64,000 nucleotides of DNA from Lewinellaceae bacterium (GTDB taxonomy: Bacteria > Bacteroidota > Bacteroidia > Chitinophagales > Saprospiraceae), in NCBI GenBank assembly GCA_020636355.1, contig JACJYB010000002.1:1-64000 (forward strand), read 5' to 3'. The position numbers were made by a program, and so were the translations under genes. Positions within the stretch are counted from its first letter, which is position 1. The number at the start of each line of letters is the position of its first letter. The notes beneath the pieces were generated by a model. It did no database searches, was not told the origin of the DNA, and saw only the letters and a program-made list of their open reading frames with translations. Below are positions 46,978-56,115 of the stretch, piece by piece.

Positions 46978-47046
46978 AACACCGGTTTTGTATCGTGTAA
47001 TTAACGAAAAATATCATCACCTTTGTCCCGGCACCTGATAGGAATT

Positions 47047-48213
47047 ATGAAAAATTTAACGTCGCTGTGGCTGTTTTGCATCGTGCTACTTACCGGTTGG
47101 CACTGTCGCCCGGTCAATGAAGAAGAAGCGGACACCCTAAATGATGAAGAGGCTTATTTCGAAGATTATTTGCCTGTTGAGGAAAAATGGGGCTTTCTTG
47201 ATGAAACCGGACAGGTCGTCATCCCCGCCCAATTTGACCAAATAGGTTCATTCACTGAAAACCTCTGCCCCGTTAATTTCGCGGGGAAATGGGGCTACAT
47301 TCGACACAACGGCGAATGGGCCATTCCTCCGGAATACAAGGGAAGCTGGATGTTCCACGAAGGACTGGCCAGGGTCTGGAATTTTGATGGCAAATTTGTA
47401 TTTATCGACTCACTCAACAATCTGGTTTTCACCGCGGAATACGATGAAGTTAATGATCTGGTGCACCAAAGAATCCGGGTCGTCACCAAGGGCGTTACCG
47501 GATTTCTCAACCGCAAAGGGAAGGAGGCCATCCCTCCCGAGTTTCAGGGCGGCTCCGATTTTAATCGTTCAGGCATAGCAAAAGTCAAGTCTGAAAATAA
47601 ATACGGGCTTATTGACACACTCGGAGTTTGGATATTGCCTGCAGAATTCGACTGGATAGGAAGCATTGATGGCAATTACATCGCACTAAGACAAAGCCGC
47701 AGTTATTCGATTTTCAATAGTGAACTGAATCAGATACTGCCTGGTAACTTTGACCAGGTCGCTGAACCGCTCGCAAAAGTCTCAGCGGTACAAATTGCAG
47801 GCAACTGGGCGTTGATGGATCTTGAATCCGGTAAAAAGGCACCCGTTGAAGGCACGCTTGTACAAGGTTTGGGTCATCAAAGGTGGTCGGTATTCAGGGA
47901 TCAAAAGTGGTATTTAATGGACTCCACCGGCCAGTTATTAACCGACATCGGGTTCAGACAAATAAATCGATATCAGGATGACCGGGCTTGCTGCCTCCAG
48001 GACGAACTTTGGGGTTATTTGGATACGGATGGACATCTGGTCATTCCGCCTACCTACGGCCTCGCCTGGGATTTTGTGAACGGATTTGCACGGGTAGCTG
48101 ACAATAAGGGCATCTATTTTGTGCGGAGCGATGGCTCAGAATTGTTCCAGCCAGGCTGGGTTGATGTACGCGATTTTTTCGAAAGTCGCTGCCCGGTACA
48201 AATGCATAAGTAA
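47047..48213 (+). CDS. WG-repeat protein with signal peptide
   Basis: 388 residues from ATG 47047 (MKNLTSLWLFCIVLLTGWHC, signal sequence; the Cys lacks a standard lipobox, so lipidation is doubtful). At least seven WG repeats follow, e.g. EKWGFLDETGQVVIPAQFDQI, GKWGYIRHNGEWAIPPEYKG and DELWGYLDTDGHLVIPPTYG. These form a beta-propeller-like or stacked beta structure in other proteins. Function is unknown; some WG-repeat proteins act at the cell surface. A one-mismatch promoter box (CACCTTTG) precedes it. Confidence 0.88.
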   Translation: MKNLTSLWLFCIVLLTGWHCRPVNEEEADTLNDEEAYFEDYLPVEEKWGFLDETGQVVIPAQFDQIGSFTENLCPVNFAGKWGYIRHNGEWAIPPEYKGSWMFHEGLARVWNFDGKFVFIDSLNNLVFTAEYDEVNDLVHQRIRVVTKGVTGFLNRKGKEAIPPEFQGGSDFNRSGIAKVKSENKYGLIDTLGVWILPAEFDWIGSIDGNYIALRQSRSYSIFNSELNQILPGNFDQVAEPLAKVSAVQIAGNWALMDLESGKKAPVEGTLVQGLGHQRWSVFRDQKWYLMDSTGQLLTDIGFRQINRYQDDRACCLQDELWGYLDTDGHLVIPPTYGLAWDFVNGFARVADNKGIYFVRSDGSELFQPGWVDVRDFFESRCPVQMHK

Positions 48214-48243
48214 CCTCAAAGCGCTAAAAGCATTCAGAATAGC

Positions 48244-48251
48244 TATCTTTG
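48244..48251 (+). promoter_or_regulatory. -7 box (TATCTTTG) of the lpdA gene
   Basis: Exact TAnnTTTG, 39 bases before ATG 48290, between the WG-repeat gene and lpdA. Confidence 0.45.
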
Positions 48252-48289
48252 TAGCGCTTTTTAAAAAAACGACTCAAAATCATCCAAAT

Positions 48290-49687
48290 ATGCAGTTTGA
48301 CATCATCATCATCGGAAGTGGTCCCGGAGGTTATGTAGCCGCAATTCGCGCTTCACAACTCGGCAAGAAAGTGGCGATTGTAGAGCGTGAATCTCTGGGA
48401 GGGATCTGCCTGAACTGGGGATGTATTCCCACCAAAGCCCTATTAAAAAGTGCCCAGGTATTTGAATACATGAAGCATGCCGCTGATTATGGAATTGAGG
48501 TCAAGGACGCTGAGCCGAATTTTACCAATATCGTAAAACGCAGTCGCGATGTGGCTGACGGAATGTCGAAAGGGGTACAGTTCCTGATGAAGAAAAACAA
48601 GATCACGGTCCTTACCGGCAATGGCAAATTGTTGCGCGGAAAACAAGTCGAAGTCACCACTCCTGAAGGTAAAAAAGAAGTCTATACTGCTGAAAACATC
48701 ATTATTGCTACCGGTGCTCGCTCTAAAGAGTTACCAAATATTAAAATCGATGGCAAGAAAATCATCGGATACCGTGAAGCTTTGAACCTGCCCGTGCAGC
48801 CAAAATCAATGGTGGTCATGGGTGCCGGAGCTATTGGGGTCGAGTTCGCTTACTTCTACCATACCCTTGGAACAAAAGTTACGGTTGTTGAATTTCTGGA
48901 GCAAGGCCTGGTACCTCGTGAAGATGCTGACATTTCAAAAGAACTGGCGAAAATCTTCAAGAAGAACGGCATTGATGTTAAAGCCGGAGCCAGTGTCGAG
49001 AAGATCGATACGGCAGGAAATGGATGTGCGGTGACCGTAAAAGACCGGAAGACCGGAAAAGAAGAGGTCATTGACTGCGATATTGTCCTTTCTGCAGTAG
49101 GCGTAACGCCTAACACAGAAAATATCGGCCTGGAAGCATTGGGAATCAAGACTGACCGTGGAGTCATCCAGGTGGATCCGTTTTACCAAACCAATGTTGC
49201 CGGTATTTATGCGATAGGAGATGTTGTCCCAGGCCCGGCACTGGCACATGTGGCAAGCGCTGAAGGCATATTGTGTGTCGAAAAAATTGCCGGAATGCAT
49301 GTTGAACCCATTAATTACAACAACATTCCATCCTGCACCTACTGCAGCCCGGAGGTGGCATCAGTAGGCTATACGGAAGAAGCTGCCAAAGCAGCTGGTT
49401 ATACGCTGAAAATAGGCAAGTTTCCTTTTTCTGTCTCCGGGAAGGCCAGCGCTGCCGGCGCCAAACAAGGTTTCGTAAAAGTAATCTACGATGCCAAATA
49501 TGGGGAATGGCTGGGTGCCCATATGATCGGCATGAATGTGACCGAAATGATTGCTGAGGTAGTTGCTGCACGGAAACTGGAAACGACCGGGCATGAGATC
49601 ATCAAGACCATTCATCCACATCCAACGATGAGTGAAGCGATCATGGAAGCAACGGCTGCCGCTTACGATGAAGTGATTCACCTCTAA
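48290..49687 (+). CDS. lpdA: Dihydrolipoamide dehydrogenase (E3)
   Basis: 465 residues, start ATG 48290 (MQFDIIIIGSGPGGYVAAI). The active-site disulfide is C40/C45 in GGICLNWGCIPTKALL; the NAD motif is MGAGAIGVEFAYF; the FAD-binding segment is GIYAIGDVVPGPALAHVASAEG; the catalytic His/Glu pair lies in HPHPTMSEAIMEA. It reoxidises dihydrolipoamide of the 2-oxoacid dehydrogenase complexes with NAD+. Other complex subunits are not in this window. It has its own promoter and is convergent with the GT2 operon. Confidence 0.97.
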   Translation: MQFDIIIIGSGPGGYVAAIRASQLGKKVAIVERESLGGICLNWGCIPTKALLKSAQVFEYMKHAADYGIEVKDAEPNFTNIVKRSRDVADGMSKGVQFLMKKNKITVLTGNGKLLRGKQVEVTTPEGKKEVYTAENIIIATGARSKELPNIKIDGKKIIGYREALNLPVQPKSMVVMGAGAIGVEFAYFYHTLGTKVTVVEFLEQGLVPREDADISKELAKIFKKNGIDVKAGASVEKIDTAGNGCAVTVKDRKTGKEEVIDCDIVLSAVGVTPNTENIGLEALGIKTDRGVIQVDPFYQTNVAGIYAIGDVVPGPALAHVASAEGILCVEKIAGMHVEPINYNNIPSCTYCSPEVASVGYTEEAAKAAGYTLKIGKFPFSVSGKASAAGAKQGFVKVIYDAKYGEWLGAHMIGMNVTEMIAEVVAARKLETTGHEIIKTIHPHPTMSEAIMEATAAAYDEVIHL

Positions 49688-49699
49688 CCCTGATCTGGC

Positions 49700-51004
49700 T
49701 CATATTCCCAATTGTTTAGCCATCCGGGAAGACTTGTACGGATTCCAGGGGTCTTTGTATGAAGCGAGAAAGAACAGCTCTTTAATGTGTGCCATCGTCC
49801 TTACAATCCTGAGGAAATACCCTGTATAAAAGACCATAAGAGGCAGATATAGCATGAGTCGCCTTTTTTCTTCAGGCTTCTGTACGATCAGAATGATTGC
49901 TGAAAACTGGACAAAGTTGGCCGCCGTGTATAGTAGGATATTCATCGGAAGTATGAACTTGATCAATCCCCCAAAATTGACAACGATATCAACCAGATAG
50001 ATAAACCATTTAATGTTCATAATCACATTGTAGCCTATATTCTCCAGCGAGGAGAAAAAATTGCTGAACCTGAATTGTTCGTTGGGGTAAAAAATATCTT
50101 TATGCTTACGCACGCGGAAACGTATGATAGACTTATCCCAGCGCAACCGCTGCTTGGCTAATTTTTGAAAAGTGTTCGGAACACTGGTTAGACCATGGGC
50201 AGAAGGTTGAAAATAGACCCGATAACCCAGTTTACGGATCTTCACTGTAATATCTCCGTCCAGTCCAGGGCCTATGTCCCATCCTCCTAACCGGTGTAAT
50301 ATATCAGCTCGAAATGCTCCAAATGCACCTGAAATGATCCGGTAAATACCCAGGGTTGAAGTCACCATTCTCCCGGTCAATATTACCTTCAGGTATTCGA
50401 TGGCTTGCAAGGTGGTGGCTATGCTTTCCTGATGATTTCTAACCTCCAGGTTCCCTCCCACCGCACCGATCTTTGGGTCGTAATAAAATGGCAGCAATAC
50501 TTCCTCAACTGCAGTCCGATCAAAAGAACAATCTGCATCGAGGTGAACGATGTATTTCCCTTTTGCATAGGACAAAGCGGCATTGGCACCGGAGGCCTTT
50601 CCGCCTCTGACTTTATTAGACAAAAAGAGATTTATCAGCCCATTTCGCTCCAGATCACGGCCGATTAAAGCCGTCTGATCATCGGACCCGTCATCCACTA
50701 CAATAAGTTCAAGATGCTGATAGGTCTGCTCTGCCAGAGATTTTACCAGTTTAAAGAGATGCTTGCCTTCGTTTTTACCTGGAACAATCACCGATACGAG
50801 AGGCTGCTCGAGATGCAATGCCGTACGGGCATCATCCCAATCAGATTTATTGACTTTTCTTTTGAAATAATAAAAGATCAGAACCAGATAATCAATCAAT
50901 ACGTATCTGGTGAACTCAAAAAGGAAAAAGAACCAAAATACCCTTACGAACTTCTGCCACCCCGCAAGTTGCCAGTAATGGATAAACTCAAAAGGATCTA
51001 CCAT
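49700..51004 (-). CDS. Membrane GT2 polysaccharide synthase (PgaC/Alg8-type)
   Basis: 434 residues. The N-terminus has a hydrophobic segment (about 20-46). The GT-A domain carries VIVPGKNEG, VVDDGSDDQ, the metal-binding D156-x-D158 in LDADCS, and the third acidic site in GPGLDGDITVKIRK. QRLRW at 285-289 is the QxxRW of processive synthases. Three or four C-terminal membrane helices follow (IKWFIYLVDIVV, LYTAANFVQFSAIILIV, LMLYLPLMVFYTGYFLRIV). It would polymerise and push a beta-linked glycan across the inner membrane. Its start overlaps the TackOD1 gene (ATGGTAG, 50998-51004), the last gene of a four-gene operon. The polymer is not known. Confidence 0.9.
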   Translation of the reverse strand: MVDPFEFIHYWQLAGWQKFVRVFWFFFLFEFTRYVLIDYLVLIFYYFKRKVNKSDWDDARTALHLEQPLVSVIVPGKNEGKHLFKLVKSLAEQTYQHLELIVVDDGSDDQTALIGRDLERNGLINLFLSNKVRGGKASGANAALSYAKGKYIVHLDADCSFDRTAVEEVLLPFYYDPKIGAVGGNLEVRNHQESIATTLQAIEYLKVILTGRMVTSTLGIYRIISGAFGAFRADILHRLGGWDIGPGLDGDITVKIRKLGYRVYFQPSAHGLTSVPNTFQKLAKQRLRWDKSIIRFRVRKHKDIFYPNEQFRFSNFFSSLENIGYNVIMNIKWFIYLVDIVVNFGGLIKFILPMNILLYTAANFVQFSAIILIVQKPEEKRRLMLYLPLMVFYTGYFLRIVRTMAHIKELFFLASYKDPWNPYKSSRMAKQLGI

Positions 51005-52425
51005 GATGCTTCCTTCAATTTTTCAAGCACAATGGTTTTGACGTCCTGTTGACCCTGCAATTGCAAACACGCTCCCTCAAAAGTAATGTCCTGTCCCAGG
51101 TTATCCTTCATCAGGTGGGACAGCAGAAAAACGGTTCGCTCGACGACCCGATAGGCCAATTCGGTGGACGTGTGCAGACAGCTGAATAAAATACAGTTAT
51201 CCAATACACATAAGAAATCAATGGATTGCAGAGAGGACCTAACCTGGTCGGAAATATTGACTTGCAGCAAATGATATTCTTGCCGGCCGATTTTTTCCAG
51301 GATCCGGTCAAAAGGCTCCCATCGAATCATTCCCATCAATACTTTCTGCTTACCTGACTTCATCAACTCGTATTGCATATTGAGGTAAAATGCCGCTTCG
51401 GAAACTGCTCCCGGTATGGCATTTTCCTGCACAGGCTGATGATTAAAGTCAGAACCGGCCTCCACCTGCGTGTGGGCTTTATCAGTCAGGTGATAGGTCA
51501 GAATCTCTCTCTTCAGGAGATGCTCGACAGCTGTGGTTTTATGACAGGAGCAGCAGGTCGCAACAATTTGAAACGATTGGAATTCATGATGGCAGGTATT
51601 GCAATGGTGCATGACCGCGGGCTTATCGTAATCGATCCCGATGTGCTTCAAAGCCTTGTCACATTTGGGGCATATCAGGTCATTGTTTTCCCGTTGAAAA
51701 TTCCGCTCTGGCCCAATGTGCGCACATGCGAAATGATGAATCAAATCCTGGCTGCTTAAATAGGTATTATGGCATTTGGGGCAGGCCTCTCGATACATCA
51801 AAAAACCATCTTCGCAAGAATTACAGGTATAGACAGAATCCTGAAACTGGGTAGTAAACAAGCCTTCACCAACAGCAAACTCCATCAGGCGATACGGAGT
51901 CTTGCCATTCATCAGGCTTTCCAGGATCGGATAGGTATATCCAGTACTGGAATTCCGGTCGATGTAAGCTTTGAGGGTCTTTTGTTCCCGGGATAGCAAA
52001 TAAACCAGCAATTTATAAATGGTATCCTTTTCATAGGTAGGAAAGGTGCGCAGACGGGAACCGGATATATGGTCTTTGATGATTTTTATTTGGCTCACAG
52101 CGCCATACAATTCATCAAGTTGATGAACGATACCATCCACCAACTGCCGGTGCATGTACTCCAATTCCATCTGTTGATGCAGAAATAAGGGCATCAAACG
52201 GGCAGTCCAACTGTTAGCAGAACGAAACCGATGCAACACTTCTTTCAGTAATACAGGACTGGTAGGCAATATGATGACACCGTCATATTCCTCAAACGCA
52301 TTGGCCTCACCATCAAATCGATCGGTTATGTAGGCAAAAACATAACCTTCCGATTCAATATTAAGAATACGTTCGCGCGACCCATGCAGGGTCGTGATCG
52401 ATTTAATCGGGGTATTAAGTTGCAT
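50998..52425 (-). CDS. TackOD1-type zinc-ribbon protein with degenerate GGDEF-like C-terminus
   Basis: 475 residues without signal peptide. The N-terminal ~120 is a sensor-like alpha/beta region (YDGVIILPTSPVLLKEVLHRFR). Residues 201-294 have six to twelve cysteines in CxxC pairs (CNSC, CPKC, FACAHIGPE, CPKC, CNTC, CCSC) and the HIGIDYDKPA segment, the signature I associate with the TackOD1 domain. The last ~150 residues resemble an inactive diguanylate-cyclase-like fold, without an intact GGDEF motif. It is in the polysaccharide operon between the HlyD-like and GT2 genes, so a regulatory or complex-assembly role in export is inferred. Confidence 0.75.
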   Translation of the reverse strand: MQLNTPIKSITTLHGSRERILNIESEGYVFAYITDRFDGEANAFEEYDGVIILPTSPVLLKEVLHRFRSANSWTARLMPLFLHQQMELEYMHRQLVDGIVHQLDELYGAVSQIKIIKDHISGSRLRTFPTYEKDTIYKLLVYLLSREQKTLKAYIDRNSSTGYTYPILESLMNGKTPYRLMEFAVGEGLFTTQFQDSVYTCNSCEDGFLMYREACPKCHNTYLSSQDLIHHFACAHIGPERNFQRENNDLICPKCDKALKHIGIDYDKPAVMHHCNTCHHEFQSFQIVATCCSCHKTTAVEHLLKREILTYHLTDKAHTQVEAGSDFNHQPVQENAIPGAVSEAAFYLNMQYELMKSGKQKVLMGMIRWEPFDRILEKIGRQEYHLLQVNISDQVRSSLQSIDFLCVLDNCILFSCLHTSTELAYRVVERTVFLLSHLMKDNLGQDITFEGACLQLQGQQDVKTIVLEKLKEASW

Positions 52426-52493
52426 ATCCTGTCTAGTTGTAAAACAAAAATCACGCCATAGGTGCTACTTTTCTTTTCGGTCGTTGCTCGAGT

Positions 52494-53558
52494 TTACAAA
52501 GTGATCACTCTTTTATAAACCGATACATTCATTTTATAAAAAGGTCTCCACTTCTCACGCTCAATTTCATCCAATGGTATTATGTCCGCTGCTATACTCC
52601 GGGTAACCGGCTCGTATTTTTTCTGAAATTCTTCGGGTAATTCAAAAGTGGCATAGTAAAACCGTTGCAGTACCCCCTCACTGGTGGTGCCGTCAGGAAA
52701 CTCAATATGAACAATGTCGCCTTCGTGCAGCTTTCTCAGGTCCTTTTGATCATAAAACACCTTTATGAATAAGTTGCTTGGTTTGTGGATGGACATGACC
52801 ACATCACCCTGAACAGCCACTTCATAATTTTCTTTAAGTATCTGGGTGATCGTACCACGTATGGGACTCACGTAAGGCTTAAGCTCCTTACGCCAATCCG
52901 GAACAGGCTTGCCGGATTCAGAGGCCATGAGGATTTTGATTTGCGCCTCTTGCTGATCAAGCCAGGCAAGATACTGTTGTTGCAAACTGATCTCCTTTTT
53001 AATACTGGTAATCTGGCTGGAATACTCTATTTCCCGATGGGTGTACATGTCCAGCTTATCCGCTGAATAGATATCAAGCATTATTTCTTTCCGGATCCGG
53101 TCTTGTTCTGTTTTATTAAGCGTTTCCAATTGCTGAAATTGCTTCAGGTCAATTTGAAGCAGTTCAATTTTGCGCCTCGTGCTTAACCGGTCCTGATCAA
53201 TCCATTGGGTATTTGGTGTCTTAATGGTCTGGTTGTTGATTTGGACGAACCGGGTGATGTCCTCGTCCAGGTACCAGAAAAGGGTATCTCCAGGTTGTAC
53301 CGAATCTCCCTCAAAGCGTTTGATTTCAATGATTTGCACGTCAGATGTAAACTGAATATCAAGCTTCTTAAACCGTACCTGACCCTCTCCTTCTACGGTG
53401 GTCATCACACGGATGGTATAGAATCCGATATAAGCAAGGCCCAGGATCAGGATAGAGAGGTACAGCAACCGGTCCCAATTAACCTTACACTTATTGGGAC
53501 GGATCTCCTGCAAGATCTCGATGGGATTGTTCCTTCGTTTAAAATCGGTACTCCGCAT
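52494..53558 (-). CDS. HlyD-family membrane fusion protein
   Basis: About 354 residues from ATG 53558. One transmembrane helix at about 30-50 (LLYLSILILGLAYIGFYTI) anchors it. A periplasmic part follows with a lipoyl-like split (EIKRFEGDSVQPGDTLFWY...RGTITQILKENYEVAVQGDVVMSIHKP), a coiled-coil hairpin between (residues about 125-210) and a beta-barrel end (GDIVHIEFPDGTTSEGVLQRFYYATFELP). This is the adaptor architecture of HlyD/EmrA, as in the Alg44 periplasmic part. The first 20 bases overlap the TolC-like gene. It would link the inner-membrane synthase with the TolC-type channel. Confidence 0.88.
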   Translation of the reverse strand: MRSTDFKRRNNPIEILQEIRPNKCKVNWDRLLYLSILILGLAYIGFYTIRVMTTVEGEGQVRFKKLDIQFTSDVQIIEIKRFEGDSVQPGDTLFWYLDEDITRFVQINNQTIKTPNTQWIDQDRLSTRRKIELLQIDLKQFQQLETLNKTEQDRIRKEIMLDIYSADKLDMYTHREIEYSSQITSIKKEISLQQQYLAWLDQQEAQIKILMASESGKPVPDWRKELKPYVSPIRGTITQILKENYEVAVQGDVVMSIHKPSNLFIKVFYDQKDLRKLHEGDIVHIEFPDGTTSEGVLQRFYYATFELPEEFQKKYEPVTRSIAADIIPLDEIEREKWRPFYKMNVSVYKRVITL

Positions 53559-55593
53559 TGGCACTTATGGTTTTTTCTTCCAACTGCATCATTGTCTTCA
53601 TGTCATGTAAAGCAATGCGCGGATTATTAAATCGTTTGTCCAGTGTTTGACAGAACAGTTCCAGTTCGTAGCGATCGTTGAAGTCCTTACAACGGATGGA
53701 CAAAACCGTCTTTTCTGGGCCCAGTAAAAAGGCATCATTGGTTTTCCGCTCTATATAATCCACATCCTTGTGTTCGTAAGCCATCAGGTAAACCCGGTCC
53801 GACAACGCATAAATAGCTTCCAGAAAAGGCTCTTCATAATTGACCGGAATAGAAACGCCAACTTTATATTTAGAGGAAAGCCGGTGGATCAATTCCAGAT
53901 AACGTGCCTGATACAGTGCATGATTTTGATCCCAATCATCAAATGTGTGGGGCTCAAGGTCAAGATGCAGCACATCACCTGGTAAAGCCAGAAGTTGAGG
54001 TAAAACTTCTCCAACCGGTTTTTTCAAGAGGCTATTGTTGCCAATTAACAGACAAACTTCGATGCCTTCTTTCTCGGCCGACAGCCTGAGTTGTTCAAAT
54101 TTTGACATTAGCGCATCCTCTAAGCCTGTGGACACCATCAGCTCACTGATGTTGTTGATTTTGGCATAATGAAGTATGTATTCCGGAGCCAGTTCCTGTA
54201 GTGTACCTGACCAGACATACAGGGACCGGGGACCGGTCTGCGGATTAAAAAGGTTGTTAAAGTCTTTAGGGATCAGATAATCAGTTATCGTTCCCTGGGG
54301 CAGCTTCGAATGCATCTTCAATGCTTTAAGGTAGAGTGCCTGCTGGATATCCAGGAGGTCCAGATCTACGGTCAATAGTTCATCCAGTTTATCGACAATA
54401 AACTTGGGAGAATAGCCGGGGTCACCCAGATCTTTTTGCCGTTCTCCTCGGACTATGGCCTGGGCCAGCTTCAGTTTGGTGTAATAAGCATGGATGAACT
54501 GTTTGAGTGAGTAACCGTATTCGTAATAGAAATTAAGGACTTCGTTGGCATCGTTGTCGAAACGGTTGTAATACTCAATTTCAGCTAACTTTTTCTGGGC
54601 CTCGAGTTGACGCTTACGGTCTTTGCTGTTAAAATCGAGCGGAACCTGAAAAGATAAGCCCGCACTCAGGAAATCTTTTTGCTGACCAAGATTCTCATTT
54701 CCCAACAGGTAATTGTACCGGATGGTGCTCTTCATCCCAATACGGGTGGACCAGTGTGCATGGAGGTCCATAGCTTCATTTCGCAGGGCAATGGACTGTT
54801 TTAACTGGGTGCTGTCAAAAAAAACATGTTTGATCCTGTCAATGTCAATATCAAATACCGGAAGCTCTCCCGGTTCAAGTTCTTTCCAACCTGACGGAAG
54901 ATCCACCTGATCCACGTACGTTTGATAGGTGTTTAAGAACAATTCTACTTCTCCTTTACTGGAGAGCAATGCCAAAACGTCTTCCCAATGGAGTCGTTTG
55001 AGATAGAAAAGCTGGAAAGCAATGGATATCTGCTCGTTAAGTAGTTCAAGGCGCTTTTTTACGACCTTGATTTTAGCCTGGTTGAAAAGGTATAAGATGT
55101 AATTATATTGGTAGCGATAAAAGTCATTATGGCGGTATCTCAGCACATCAAGTGAGTCTGCCTTCCATTGGGCCATAGCGGCATTGGCCTTTTTCTGGTG
55201 ACCCAGGAATCCAGCACGCATCATATTCCAATCGACTCCAACCTGGCCCCTTCCGCGGTAAAACAGACCGTCTTCCAGGTCAAAAATCGGATTGGAAAAA
55301 TTTTGTTGCCAGTTGGTCGCCAATTGCAATCCTTTGTCTTTTTTCAATGCCTGATTGGCTGCTTGCTGGTATTCAATGCGGGCGGCATCCGTTATTTCAG
55401 CAAGTGAATCAACATCATAGATCCGGGTAAGAAAGGCCGTATCCTGGGTAAAATGGTTTGATAAAGCAATATCCTCCAGGTAAGATGTAACCAAGGCATC
55501 CAAATGCTGGGTAATGAAGTTTATATCCTGGGAATACCCAGCATTGCTGTTGAAAATTAGCAGAAATAGTATGCTTCTCAAATACAACTTCAT
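53539..55593 (-). CDS. TolC-like outer-membrane protein fused to a C-terminal TIM-barrel-like domain
   Basis: 684 residues from ATG 55593 (MKLYLRSILFLLIFNSNAGYSQ, signal peptide); an ATG at 55617 would add eight residues before it. Residues about 20-440 read as a helical TolC/OEP-type channel protein with long coiled-coil segments (QLKQSIALRNEAMDLHAHW, RQLEAQKKLAEIEYY). From about 455 to 665 there is a second alpha/beta domain: SLYVWSGTLQELAPEYILH, GIEVCLLIGNN, VLHLDLEPH (D545, E547), KYKVGVSIPVNYEEPFLEA, DRVYLMAYEHK. The order of strands and the acidic DxE suggest a TIM barrel, possibly a glycosidase or deacetylase. It heads the operon and overlaps the HlyD gene by 20 bases. Confidence 0.78.
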   Translation of the reverse strand: MKLYLRSILFLLIFNSNAGYSQDINFITQHLDALVTSYLEDIALSNHFTQDTAFLTRIYDVDSLAEITDAARIEYQQAANQALKKDKGLQLATNWQQNFSNPIFDLEDGLFYRGRGQVGVDWNMMRAGFLGHQKKANAAMAQWKADSLDVLRYRHNDFYRYQYNYILYLFNQAKIKVVKKRLELLNEQISIAFQLFYLKRLHWEDVLALLSSKGEVELFLNTYQTYVDQVDLPSGWKELEPGELPVFDIDIDRIKHVFFDSTQLKQSIALRNEAMDLHAHWSTRIGMKSTIRYNYLLGNENLGQQKDFLSAGLSFQVPLDFNSKDRKRQLEAQKKLAEIEYYNRFDNDANEVLNFYYEYGYSLKQFIHAYYTKLKLAQAIVRGERQKDLGDPGYSPKFIVDKLDELLTVDLDLLDIQQALYLKALKMHSKLPQGTITDYLIPKDFNNLFNPQTGPRSLYVWSGTLQELAPEYILHYAKINNISELMVSTGLEDALMSKFEQLRLSAEKEGIEVCLLIGNNSLLKKPVGEVLPQLLALPGDVLHLDLEPHTFDDWDQNHALYQARYLELIHRLSSKYKVGVSIPVNYEEPFLEAIYALSDRVYLMAYEHKDVDYIERKTNDAFLLGPEKTVLSIRCKDFNDRYELELFCQTLDKRFNNPRIALHDMKTMMQLEEKTISANAEYRF

Positions 55594-55805
55594 ATACCTA
55601 TACCTAATATTATACATTCAAAAAATGAGCCATATTTAGGGTAGAAACGAGGTTATGCAAAAAATTAAAATAAAATGATATGTATATAACTTAGGCTTTG
55701 TGCCGGTTAGATGTTATCGGGAGATGATATTTATTTTAATGTGAATTATGCCACGAATGGCTTATAGCTCGTCAAAAACCAATCGGGAAATTGGACCAGG
55801 AATTG

Positions 55806-55813
55806 TAACTTTG
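55806..55813 (+). promoter_or_regulatory. -7 box (TAACTTTG) of the 98-residue protein gene
   Basis: Exact TAnnTTTG ending four bases before ATG 55818, suggesting a leaderless or near-leaderless transcript. The rest of 55594-55805 is AT-rich without a gene; a GCCA-CGAA-TGGC hairpin lies near 55750. Confidence 0.35.
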
Positions 55814-55817
55814 ATGT

Positions 55818-56114
55818 ATGCCACTGCAGTATCTAGTTACGTTCAGTATCCCGCAGCCTGTAAATGACACCTTTACTGCGCTCATACCTCAACAGCGCTA
55901 CCGGGTAGATGAACTGATGCAATCCGGCAAAATAATGACCTATTCACTGACTAAAGACATGAGTAGCCTTTATGTCGTCTTCCAGGTTTCGGAAATTGAG
56001 CAGCTTGACCGTCTGATCGAATCCCTCCCTCTCAGTAAATACATGAAGTGGAATTTTCAGGAATTGTTATTTCACCTGAGTACGGTAGATCTTCCAGCCA
56101 TCTCCTTAAATTGA
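55818..56114 (+). CDS. Small 98-residue protein, muconolactone-isomerase-like size and pattern
   Basis: A short soluble protein with no signal peptide. The layout beta-strand (LQYLVTFSIPQ) - helix - strand - helix (SEIEQLDRLIESLPLSKYMKW) - strand looks like a ferredoxin-like alpha/beta dimeric-barrel domain (muconolactone isomerase / YciI class). No catalytic residues are identifiable. It is alone in its strand, convergent with the Sua5-like gene; stops are one base apart. Confidence 0.6.
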   Translation: MPLQYLVTFSIPQPVNDTFTALIPQQRYRVDELMQSGKIMTYSLTKDMSSLYVVFQVSEIEQLDRLIESLPLSKYMKWNFQELLFHLSTVDLPAISLN

Positions 56115-56115
56115 A

